NCBI GenBank assembly: GCA_013151355.1 | Contig: JAADIL010000018.1 | Coordinates: 1 to 32,191, forward strand | Length of the DNA stretch: 32,191 bases | Reading direction: 5' to 3' | Origin: Gammaproteobacteria bacterium | GTDB lineage: Bacteria; Pseudomonadota; Gammaproteobacteria; SZUA-152 | Shown here: positions 1 to 8,589 of the stretch, piece by piece | How positions within the stretch are numbered: the stretch's first letter is position 1 | Layout of the letters: the number at the start of each line of letters is the position of its first letter | Made by a program: the position numbers and the translations under genes | The notes under the pieces: model-generated | What the model was told of the DNA's origin: nothing | Seen by the model: only the letters and a program-made list of their open reading frames with translations | Databases searched by the model: none

Positions 1-13
1 CCATGCAAATACC

Positions 14-1765
14 ATGTTAAACCGTTTTCGTGCACGACTGGCCCATGTCGATGCCTTGCCACAACTGGCTATACTGGGTTTACTCAGCGGCTTGCTGGCT
101 GGCGGCGTCATCATTTTATTTCGACTCACCATTGAGCATGCCCAGGCCAGTTTTTTGCCCGGTGGTGATACTGAAAATTATGAAGCCCTGTCAGCCACCC
201 TGCGTTTTTTGTTACCCACTGTGGGTGGTTTGCTCATCGGCCTGATTTTTCATGCGCTCAACACTGCGGGCGGTGGCAGCATACAGGTGGGCATTGTGCA
301 TGTGCTGGAACGACTCGCCTATCACCAAAGCCACCTGCCGCTGCGTAATCTTGTTTTGCAATTTGTGGGTGCTACCATCAGCCTTGTCAGCGGACACTCT
401 GTAGGCCGTGAAGGCCCCGGTGTACATCTCGGAGCAGCCAGCAGCAGCCTGCTGGGTCAAAGCCTGCGCCTGCCCAATAACAGCATTCAAACCCTGGTGG
501 CGTGTGGTGCGGCTGCTTCTATTGCCGCCTCGTTTAACACACCCATCGCCGGGGTGGTATTTGCCATGGAAGTGATCGTCCTGGAATACACCATTGCGGG
601 TTTTGCGCCAGTGATTCTCGCCGCAGTGAGTGCCACAGTCCTGACCCGTTTTGTGTTTGGTGCCGAACCCGCCTTCTCCGTACCCACATTACAACTCGCT
701 TCACTGTATGAACTACCTTACCTGCTACTGATGGGACTGGTCATCGGTGCATTGGCGGCAGGATTTATTATTTCACTAAAATGGATTACCGAAGCCAGCA
801 GTAAAATCATCATCTGGCAACGCATGACTCTGGCCGGGACATTAACCGGGTTATGCGCCCTGATCGTGCCGGAAATTATGGGTGTGGGTTACGATACCGT
901 TAACCAGGCCATGCTCGGGCAAATTGGCCTTGGCTTACTATTCATGGTTGTGCTGTTTAAAATGTTTGCCACGACTGTCGGGCTGGGGCTGGGGCTGCCC
1001 GGTGGTTTGATCGGTCCCACACTGGTCATTGGTGCCGCCGCCGGTGGTGCGCTCGGGCATTTCGCCGAAATGCTTTTTCCCGGCCAGGTGGCCTCTCCGG
1101 GTTTTTACGCCATGCTCGGCATGGGTGCCATGATGGGCGCTACATTGCAAGCCCCGCTCGCTGCACTGCTGGCTATGCTGGAACTGACCGCCAACCCGAA
1201 TATCATTTTGCCCGGCATGTTAGCCGTAGTGGTATCCTGTATTACCAGCAGTCATTTGTTTGGACGAGAATCAGTATTCCTTACCCTGTTAAAAGCACGC
1301 GGACTGGATATGCGCAGCGATCCGGTGGCACAATCACTGCGCCGCGTCGGTGTCGTCAGTGCGCTTGATCCATCATTTGCGCACGCATCACGCGAATCAA
1401 GCATCGCTGCGGCAGAAAGTTTACTGGAACATCAACCTCTGTGGATCATCATCGACGATGAGGATGACGAGCCGGTTTTACTGCTCGCGGCAGACCTGGC
1501 ATTATTTATCAAAACACAGCAAGAGCAAGGGACCTTCGATGAACCAATCGATTTACTGGAAATTCCTGCACAACGGGAAAACATGATCGGCATCCCGCAA
1601 CAGGCCACATTGCAAGAAGCGCTGGACTTGATGAATGAAAAAAATGTCGATGTCCTGTGTGTCAACATTACACCCGCAAACAACAAACCAAAAAATAAAA
1701 AAGCAGACATTATTGGTATTCTGACGCGAGAAAGTGTTGAAGCCCATTATCGGCGCAATAGTTAA
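14..1765 (+). CDS. ClC-family chloride channel/antiporter with a degenerate C-terminal CBS-like region
   Basis: 583 aa ORF; motifs SGHSVGREGPGVHLGAA and GLGLPGGLIGPTLVIGAAAGG typical of ClC proteins; C-terminal QQATLQEALDLMNEKNVDVLCV resembles CBS. Confidence 0.93.
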   Translation: MLNRFRARLAHVDALPQLAILGLLSGLLAGGVIILFRLTIEHAQASFLPGGDTENYEALSATLRFLLPTVGGLLIGLIFHALNTAGGGSIQVGIVHVLERLAYHQSHLPLRNLVLQFVGATISLVSGHSVGREGPGVHLGAASSSLLGQSLRLPNNSIQTLVACGAAASIAASFNTPIAGVVFAMEVIVLEYTIAGFAPVILAAVSATVLTRFVFGAEPAFSVPTLQLASLYELPYLLLMGLVIGALAAGFIISLKWITEASSKIIIWQRMTLAGTLTGLCALIVPEIMGVGYDTVNQAMLGQIGLGLLFMVVLFKMFATTVGLGLGLPGGLIGPTLVIGAAAGGALGHFAEMLFPGQVASPGFYAMLGMGAMMGATLQAPLAALLAMLELTANPNIILPGMLAVVVSCITSSHLFGRESVFLTLLKARGLDMRSDPVAQSLRRVGVVSALDPSFAHASRESSIAAAESLLEHQPLWIIIDDEDDEPVLLLAADLALFIKTQQEQGTFDEPIDLLEIPAQRENMIGIPQQATLQEALDLMNEKNVDVLCVNITPANNKPKNKKADIIGILTRESVEAHYRRNS

Positions 1766-1798
1766 AACACAATTTCACCAAACAGACGGAAGCAAAAC

Positions 1799-2224
1799 AT
1801 GTTATGGATTAAAAGTTTTCACATTATTTTTATGGTGACCTGGTTTGCCGGATTATTTTATCTGCCACGGCTGTTTGTGTATCACGCCGCGAGTGATGAC
1901 CAGATCAGCAACGAACGCTTCAAGATCATGGAGCGAAAACTGTTTTTTGGCATCATGACCCCCGGTGGCATACTCACCATTATTTTCGGTCTCGTCATGT
2001 TGCAGGGTTATGCGTGGGAAGCCTACTCCAGCCAAATGTGGCTGCACGCCAAACTGGGATTAGTGGCCGTGCTGGTGGTCTACCATATTTACTGCGCCAA
2101 ACTGGTGAAGGATTTCAAACTCGACCGCAACCAGAAAAGCCACGTATTTTACCGCTGGTTTAACGAATTCCCGGTAATCCTGTTAATAGTGATCGTAATT
2201 CTGGTCGTGGTTCGGCCGGGTTAG
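1799..2224 (+). CDS. hemJ: HemJ-like protoporphyrinogen oxidase (CopD-like membrane protein)
   Basis: 141 aa; MLWIKSFHIIFMVTWFAGLFYLPRLFVYH and WLHAKLGLVAVLVVYHIYCAKLVKDF match the HemJ/UPF0093 family. Confidence 0.9.
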   Translation: MLWIKSFHIIFMVTWFAGLFYLPRLFVYHAASDDQISNERFKIMERKLFFGIMTPGGILTIIFGLVMLQGYAWEAYSSQMWLHAKLGLVAVLVVYHIYCAKLVKDFKLDRNQKSHVFYRWFNEFPVILLIVIVILVVVRPG

Positions 2225-2849
2225 CCGCCAGCAGGCTGGCGTCAGGCCACCACCACTCCGGCAAGAGCGCCGGTTCACTGCCAGTCTCTACAGCACGTAA
2301 CCAGCATTCGGCATCCAGCAGGTGCTTGCCCCAGTGCGAATAAAAACTGTATTGCCAGTTTTCTGATGCACGTTGCGGACTGTCTCGTAACAAATCAAGC
2401 CCGTGCCTGAGATCAAAATACATATCGGCAAGATTATCGGCCATGCGCTCACAAAGTTGTGGCCAGCGGTACGATCCCGCCGACATCGCCATGTAAGCAG
2501 CGTAGAGTTTACGATCAGCCTGCAAATCATCACTCAGACATAAAAACATCTCGCAGCGCTTTTCATCATCATAAACGAGGGGCGCACGACCCTCATTCGA
2601 GGGTGCTGACAACGCTGTCACTGCTACATGCAAACGCGGCAATAATCTTGCAAGCCGCTGAATCCAGCCTGCATCCCGTTCACCATCAATCAGCGCACAA
2701 TACTCCCGTGCCACAGATGCCATACGAGCGCACTGCAAAGGCATCTTTTTCATAAGGCTTCTCCACAACCATGCATTTATTAATGCTAAATGATCGTAAC
2801 TACTCAGCTTACCTTTGATTTGCCCGATTACTGCGTCAAAAATACTCAT
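2160..2849 (-). CDS. Conserved hypothetical protein, possibly DUF5063-like
   Basis: ORF extends to 2945; internal Met MSIFDAVIGQ at 2849 is a likely start. WQYSFYSHWGKHLLDAECWL motif recalls DUF5063 proteins (from memory, not searched). Confidence 0.6.
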   Translation of the reverse strand: MSIFDAVIGQIKGKLSSYDHLALINAWLWRSLMKKMPLQCARMASVAREYCALIDGERDAGWIQRLARLLPRLHVAVTALSAPSNEGRAPLVYDDEKRCEMFLCLSDDLQADRKLYAAYMAMSAGSYRWPQLCERMADNLADMYFDLRHGLDLLRDSPQRASENWQYSFYSHWGKHLLDAECWLRAVETGSEPALLPEWWWPDASLLAANPAEPRPELRSLLTGLPGIR

Positions 2850-3170
2850 TGACACCTGTAAACTCCGCGCTTTTTCCTTGTTCCCGAACAAATCAAAGGC
2901 AATCTGAGCAATTACAGTACGTTTGGAAAAACAGGCTGAGTACAAATGACCAGGCTAAATGTCGACATTGAATACTCGCCCCGAAACAAGTGTAGTCGAA
3001 GCCTTGACCCTCTGCCGAACTTGCCCGCCATCAATGTGTGAAAGCACCACCCCGTCCAGACCGGCGAACAATTGAAGTACTTGCAAAGCATATGATATCG
3101 CTGGAGTGTTACACTCTGGCGCACCTTTGGCGCAAACCCATTCTATTACACCATCAAGGAGAGCGCAGTC

Positions 3171-4004
3171 ATGAGCGAAATTACCAGCACACCTGTGGTC
3201 ATGAGCTTTGCCGGTACCGACCCCAGTGGTGGCGCCGGTCTTCAGGCCGATATCGAAACCCTGATCAGCATGGGCTGTCACGCCGCATCGGTGGTTACCG
3301 CCGTCACCGTACAAGACACCCAACAACTGTTTCGCTATCAGGCCATGAGTCCCACGATGCTTATTGAACAGGCGCGTGCCGTGCTGGAAGACATTCCTGT
3401 CTCTGCATTCAAGATTGGCATGATTGGCAGCGCAGAAAATGCCGAAGCCATACAAAGCATTTTACTCGATTACCCTGATGTACCCGTCGTGCTGGACCCA
3501 TTGATCAGCGCAGGCGGCGGCGGTGAACTGGCCGATGACGAACTCATCGATGCCATGGTTAATCTGCTGTTCCCGCTCACCACGGTACTCACCCCCAACA
3601 GCGAAGAAGCACGCGCCTTCGCGCCCGAGGCCGATACACTGGATGCCTGCGCACAGGAACTGCTGGAATTGGGCAGCGAATTTATTCTCATCACCGGCAG
3701 CCACGAAAACACACCACACGTTGTCAACAATCTTTACAGCGAAAGTCGTTTACTGGAAAGCTATACGTGGGACCGCCTGCCCGGCACATTTCATGGCACT
3801 GGTTGCACCCTGGCTGCCGCCATCGCAGGACTATTGGCACAGGACCTGCCCGTCACCACCGCGGTACTTGAAGCGCAGGAATTCGCATGGGAGACACTCA
3901 ACAACAGTTACCGCATCGGCATGGGACAAAACATTCCCAACCGGTTGTTCTGGGCGCGTGATGATGATGATGACGAAAAAGAACAGCCGCAACAACTACA
4001 CTGA
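3171..4004 (+). CDS. thiD: Hydroxymethylpyrimidine/phosphomethylpyrimidine kinase
   Basis: FAGTDPSGGAGLQADIETL and GTFHGTGCTLAAAIAG are ThiD motifs; AAGGAG RBS upstream; followed by thiE. Confidence 0.93.
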   Translation: MSEITSTPVVMSFAGTDPSGGAGLQADIETLISMGCHAASVVTAVTVQDTQQLFRYQAMSPTMLIEQARAVLEDIPVSAFKIGMIGSAENAEAIQSILLDYPDVPVVLDPLISAGGGGELADDELIDAMVNLLFPLTTVLTPNSEEARAFAPEADTLDACAQELLELGSEFILITGSHENTPHVVNNLYSESRLLESYTWDRLPGTFHGTGCTLAAAIAGLLAQDLPVTTAVLEAQEFAWETLNNSYRIGMGQNIPNRLFWARDDDDDEKEQPQQLH

Positions 4005-4013
4005 ATCCTGCAA

Positions 4014-4658
4014 GTGACAATGTATAACCACAAATTGACTGGCCTTTATGCGATCACCGACACAGCACAAACCGATCAACAAAAACTCATCATTGATGTT
4101 GAGCAAGCACTGCTCGGTGGTGTCCGTATCATTCAATACCGGGATAAAACCACGCAACATGAGCAACGTCGCCACACAGCCAGACAGCTACGTACGCTCA
4201 CCCGGCAACATAATACCTTACTCATCATTAATGACGATATAAACCTTGCCCGTGATAGCCATGCCGATGGTGTACACCTTGGCCGCGACGATCTGTCAAT
4301 AACAGCCGCACGCACACAACTTGGCCCTGCTGCCATTATTGGTGTGTCGTGTTACAACGACCTTTTGCTGGCAAAACAAGCCGTTAACAATGGTGCAGAT
4401 TACATTGCCTTTGGTCGCTTCTTTCCTTCGCGTACCAAACCTCATGCAATACAGGCAGATATGGAAATATTGCGCAGGGCCAAACGTGAACTGGATATCC
4501 CCATAGCTGCGATTGGCGGCATTACCGCAGAAAATGCTGGCACACTCATCAATGCCGGTGCTGACATGCTTGCAGTGGTCAATGATATTTTTTCACAACT
4601 TGACGTCAAAAGCACTGCATGCCGGTACCAGGAAATATTTGCCGGAAGACAAACATAA
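4014..4658 (+). CDS. thiE: Thiamine-phosphate synthase
   Basis: LYAITDT, IIQYRDK, LLIINDDINLARDSHADGVHLGRDDL, IAAIGGITAENA motifs; GTG or ATG (4020) start. Confidence 0.93.
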   Translation: MTMYNHKLTGLYAITDTAQTDQQKLIIDVEQALLGGVRIIQYRDKTTQHEQRRHTARQLRTLTRQHNTLLIINDDINLARDSHADGVHLGRDDLSITAARTQLGPAAIIGVSCYNDLLLAKQAVNNGADYIAFGRFFPSRTKPHAIQADMEILRRAKRELDIPIAAIGGITAENAGTLINAGADMLAVVNDIFSQLDVKSTACRYQEIFAGRQT

Positions 4659-4675
4659 AATGGGAGTAGATGTTT

Positions 4676-5236
4676 TCAGAAATGGTACGCCGCAAAAATG
4701 CTGAAATGCCTGCCACCAAATTCGAGACGAGAATCGCCTGCTGTTGCAACTGCGGTTACACCAGAGATACGACCAATCAACCCAACACTCAATAGATCAC
4801 CTATCATAATGTCTGCCCCGGCACCATACCAAAACCCGGTGACTGAATCGGAGACGGATATTGACTCTTCAGAAGTCTCAAATTTGGCTTTTGCTTCAAT
4901 CCATGCCAGCCCACCTTCAACAAAAAGACCCATGCGTTTTTTTATTAAATATTTTCTCACACCAATACCAAATTCCATCGTTCTCCCTGTTATTTTTACA
5001 CCAGAAACGTCCACAGATTTTTTTGAGAACAGAGTGCTTGTGACCAGCGCCACCGACCATTCCGGAGCCTGCATTTCGACAATAAGACCAGATTCTGTTT
5101 GAGACTCAAATGATTTATTTCCAGACAGGATGCTGAAATTAACCGCCTCCCCGGCATAAATTACCTTACTTGATATTAGAAGCATGGCTGTCAACACAAG
5201 CTTTACAAGCCTGTAATTATTTTTACCCATATTCAT
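4676..5236 (-). CDS. Putative small outer-membrane beta-barrel protein
   Basis: Signal peptide (NYRLVKLVLTAMLLISSKVIYAGEA), alternating hydrophobic strands and terminal aromatic FAAYHF. Confidence 0.65.
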   Translation of the reverse strand: MNMGKNNYRLVKLVLTAMLLISSKVIYAGEAVNFSILSGNKSFESQTESGLIVEMQAPEWSVALVTSTLFSKKSVDVSGVKITGRTMEFGIGVRKYLIKKRMGLFVEGGLAWIEAKAKFETSEESISVSDSVTGFWYGAGADIMIGDLLSVGLIGRISGVTAVATAGDSRLEFGGRHFSIFAAYHF

Positions 5237-5514
5237 ATTCTTCCCTGATGAAATATACTGGCATCAAAGCCGCAATACACTGCTACCCAAAACTATCTAC
5301 CCACTCTCCCACCACAAAAAACGTAACATGAAATAATCACCCAGGGTGATTAAACTCCCAAGGATTATCTATCACCACAATTTCCTGTGCAACCCGTATC
5401 CCCATTTTCTGCTGAAGAATAACCAAATATAGTTTGTATATAAATCACCCAATTAAAAAACATAACTACTGCTACTTTATTACTTTAAATTGCCCATATT
5501 CTTCCCAACGGGAT

Positions 5515-5745
5515 AGATTATAATTTTTCCAGGCTCTTAATTTCAAAACCAAAACCAAAACCATATTCTGATTGTGATTCAATTGGCTTCCAGCCATCTT
5601 CCTTAAGGATTTTATTCCCAAACATGATATTAAAATTACCAGCGGTATAAATTGTATTACTTAATATTAATAGAATGACTGCCATTATTAATTTTACGAA
5701 AACATAATTTTTTTACGTATTTTGATATTTATCCCCGAAAAAACA
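5515..5745 (-). pseudogene. Decayed partial copy of the 5' end of the 4676-5236 gene
   Basis: Reverse complement reads VKLIMAVILLILSNTIYTAGNFNIMFGNKIL...SQSEYGFGF, parallel to VKLVLTAMLLISSKVIYAGEAVNFSILSGNKSFESQTESGL. Confidence 0.6.
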
Positions 5746-5896
5746 TATAACAAAATACGGGCTGTTGATAATCAAACAGATTTTTGTAATCAATATCTAA
5801 TACTTATGACTATAACGCCCTCAGCAAACACAATAATAATTTGATAACTTTCGTAAAGGTCGGGTCAGACAAGTAGTAGTTATAGCGAATAAACAA

Positions 5897-5917
5897 CCCC
5901 GCAGCAAGCTGACGGGG
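5897..5917. repeat. Palindromic REP-like unit CCCCGCAGCAAGCTGACGGGG
   Basis: Same core recurs at 7276-7295, 26059-26079 and 27708-27727 (degenerate); flanked by an ACCGGCGAAGGCCGGTGTCCAG-type repeat. Confidence 0.65.
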
Positions 5918-6405
5918 TATTAACGTCACACCGGCGAAGGCCGGTGTCCAGGGGTTTCAACCTCTGGATTCTGGCCTGAATGACGGTATTCGCACCAAGC
6001 TGCGGGGAATTGAACCCATAGAGATTAAATGGTATGTGGATTTAAACAGTTTTATGATTTTATAAAACTTTATTATTTTTGTAAATAATACAAATTATTC
6101 CATGCATCACATATTTAAGAGTAACCAATTCGGTGAAAATATTATTTACAGATTTATGCATTGTGTAAATCACACTTACAATCAGGCCCGCAAAGAATAA
6201 TTATCTCCGCAAGGAAAACATACCCAAATGAACATAACAACAAGGATTGTGATATGGATGATCTGTGGCCTGGCAGCAGGCAGCTTAATCAAAACATTTG
6301 CCGATGACTTTGTATTTATTCAAAAATATCTGGCCAATAGACTTTTTCATGTCACAGGCAACATTTTTGTTAATGTATTAAAAATTCTGGTAGCTCCATT
6401 ATTAA

Positions 6406-6581
6406 GGAACGGAAATTAAATAACTTACTACAAGCAGCGCTCTGATTTGGTCCATATTCGTTCGTTCTGATCGAACAAAAATGCAGAAATAGTTGTCTAT
6501 TTTGAGATTTTTTGATTGAAAAACGGGAGAAACAGGCTGAAGCAGAGATGCTAATTGTATGAGTTATTTAATTTCCGTTCC
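6406..6581. mobile_element. MITE-like element, 176 bp, with 20-bp terminal inverted repeats
   Basis: GGAACGGAAATTAAATAACT at the left and AGTTATTTAATTTCCGTTCC at the right; related copies at 24767-24943 and 18456-18580. Confidence 0.8.
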
Positions 6582-6585
6582 TGAT

Positions 6586-6738
6586 ATGTATTAACTCGCA
6601 ACTTATTGTTCCAAAAGTCTTTTTTTTGGAACAATAATTGTCTAATACCATCAGATTTTATGTATTTACTTTATGTATTTACTCACCAACAAGCGATACA
6701 GGAAAATTTACAAGTTGTTGGCGAGTTAATACATAAAG
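6586..6738. repeat. Second inverted-repeat segment beside the MITE
   Basis: ATGTATTAACTCGCAACTT near the left and AAGTTGTTGGCGAGTTAATACAT near the right; internal hairpin TTATTGTTCCAAAA...TTTTGGAACAATAA. Confidence 0.55.
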
Positions 6739-7275
6739 TCTAACATTCTCCCTCGTTTCCAGTGTTTGTGGCATAGGGAATATTCGCATTCCGGGGTATG
6801 TCGGCATTAAATCATTTCTACTATTTATGTTGACCATGGCATTGGCAACAACTTTGACCATTACTACAGCAATCATTATCGAACCAGGACTGGAAGTTGG
6901 TATAATTAAAGGTGTTGGCAATGATATTTAATCAAATCGGTTTGCCTGTCGAAGGTATTGCTTTGATTCTGGGGATAAATCGTATACTGGATATGATACG
7001 CACAACAGTAAATGTTACGGGAGATGTAGTCATCACCATAATTGTGGCTCGTAGCAAAAACAGTATTTCAATGGATATTTTTAGTGGCCCTGATGAGGGA
7101 CAGAAAGAAGTGCATTTAGCCTCTCACATGAATACACAATAAATATATTCCAGGTAAAACAACAAACATCCCTCATCCCAGGGGCGGTGTATTTAGAAGA
7201 ATTCGCTTGCCACATATCTTTCAATGTCGTTTGTTTGCAGCAAACTGTGGGGAATCTCCCCTTAGAGAATAAACA

Positions 7276-7295
7276 CCCCGCAGCAAGCTGCGGGG
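7276..7295. repeat. Palindromic REP-like unit CCCCGCAGCAAGCTGCGGGG
   Basis: Near-perfect palindrome; followed by AATTGAACCCAAAGAGATTAAA, also seen after the 5996-6020 half copy. Confidence 0.65.
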
Positions 7296-7381
7296 AATTG
7301 AACCCAAAGAGATTAAAAAACCTGAATATATAAAACCAATTGATATCCTGATTACTCCTGGAGTTCTATATTTCTAATTTA

Positions 7382-8125
7382 TCAAGAACATAGACCGCCA
7401 CACCCGCCATTGCCATTGCCATTGCCATTGCCATTGCCATTACTACCGTCACCCACACTAATAATCAATGTAACTGCTCCCAATCCGGAAAAAGAACCAT
7501 TCATACATTTTAATGAAGCATTAGATTTCAAGGAATTATTGCTTGTTGATTTATCCAGGCTTTCTATACTGAATTCATTACCGTCCGGTATATTCAACAT
7601 AGAATCAATGGAAAATAATATCGGCAAATAAAAAGGGGCTTCGGGGCGGATGTTTTCCGCTTTGCATGAGAAAACCCATGCACGGTGAAGGCCGCGTTTA
7701 ATCTCTTCAGGGTCCATATTATTTGAAAAAGGATTATGGTGAAGATAATCCCCAAATGCACACTCACAAAACCTGTGATAGTCTTTGGTATGTAAAATAA
7801 ATTCATGCCATGCAATATCGACAACCCGGGAAGGCATCGCAATAACTTCCGACGGATAAACACTTTTCATTTCAAAAAACTTTTTCAACTCTTGCTTTAC
7901 ACTAATCAAGTCATCTTTTGACAGGTTCGGATATATATATAATATCTTTTTATCCAGCCCTTTTGGAAATTGATAATTCTCGATAAATTTATTTTTTTTA
8001 GTTTTTCTGACTCTTGTTAAAATGTTAATAATAACTAAAACGACTATAACTGAGAGGAGCAAATTTTCAGCGCTAATATCAAAAACTACCAAACTAATAA
8101 AAGCGCCTAAAAATACTTTACCCAT
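7382..8125 (-). CDS. Membrane-anchored protein with a WHEFILHT motif and Gly/Asn/Cys-rich tail
   Basis: N-terminal hydrophobic segments; VDIAWHEFILHTKDYHRFCECAFGDYLHHNPF resembles GRDP-like/related bacterial families; C-terminus NGNGNGNGNGNGGCGGLCS. Confidence 0.6.
   Translation of the reverse strand: MGKVFLGAFISLVVFDISAENLLLSVIVVLVIINILTRVRKTKKNKFIENYQFPKGLDKKILYIYPNLSKDDLISVKQELKKFFEMKSVYPSEVIAMPSRVVDIAWHEFILHTKDYHRFCECAFGDYLHHNPFSNNMDPEEIKRGLHRAWVFSCKAENIRPEAPFYLPILFSIDSMLNIPDGNEFSIESLDKSTSNNSLKSNASLKCMNGSFSGLGAVTLIISVGDGSNGNGNGNGNGNGGCGGLCS
7407..7441. repeat. Hexanucleotide microsatellite (GCCATT)n, about 6 units
   Basis: gccattgccattgccattgccattgccattgccatta read directly; encodes the (NG)n tail of the minus-strand CDS. 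Confidence 0.9.
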
Positions 8126-8149
8126 TCCATCCTCCTTTGCTATTTAAAA

Positions 8150-8325
8150 TTCCTGTTTATAACCAACCCTTTCCGGGATTCTGTTTGTTTCCGGCCAAGC
8201 ATTTTATTTCCGGAAATAATGCTAAAAATACCTGTAACATAAATTACATTGCTGAATGTTGACAATATGACTTTTACAGTTTCATAATTTTTATGCACAT
8301 AATATTTTTCATTGAAAAAACATTA
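8150..8325 (-). pseudogene. Second decayed copy of the 5' end of the 4676-5236 gene
   Basis: Reverse complement yields KVILSTFSNVIYVTGIFSIISGNKMLGRKQTES, parallel to the intact signal peptide/start region. Confidence 0.5.
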
Positions 8326-8589
8326 TGTGTAAAACTGCTTGTTTTTAATTAAGCAGAATGTTGCAATAATCATCCGGCATTACTGATCACAACTGCTCTG
8401 AAAAATACAATAACGATTTGATACTTCTCGTAAAGCCAAAACTGGCCGAACGGTAACTATAAGGGTTAAATGGTTGATATAGCAATTAAGCGGTGTACCA
8501 GATCGTCCAACTGTCAATTTCGATCATAATATTCTATTTTGACACAATGCAAACTTCCCGCATGACGTCAATTACGGAGAATCAGCTCG

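Larger units (their letters stand above)
6228..7142 (+). pseudogene. Disrupted dicarboxylate/amino acid:cation symporter (DAACS/SLC1-like)
   Basis: N-terminal piece (6228-6419, ...NVLKILVAPLL) ends at a MITE; later fragments include FLLFMLTMALATTLTITTAIIIEPGLEVG and LPVEGIALILGINRILDMIRTTVNVTGDVVITIIVA (DAACS C-terminal motif). Confidence 0.75.

Noticed and set aside
3060-3170. Possible TPP riboswitch upstream of thiD
   Set aside because: No CTGAGA or conserved TPP aptamer segments could be found in the leader.
2955-3455. 166-aa minus-strand ORF opposite thiD
   Set aside because: Antisense to a confidently assigned thiD gene; residues show no recognisable family pattern.
7407-7441. CRISPR-like short tandem repeats
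   Set aside because: Uninterrupted hexamer microsatellite without spacers; no cas genes in the window.
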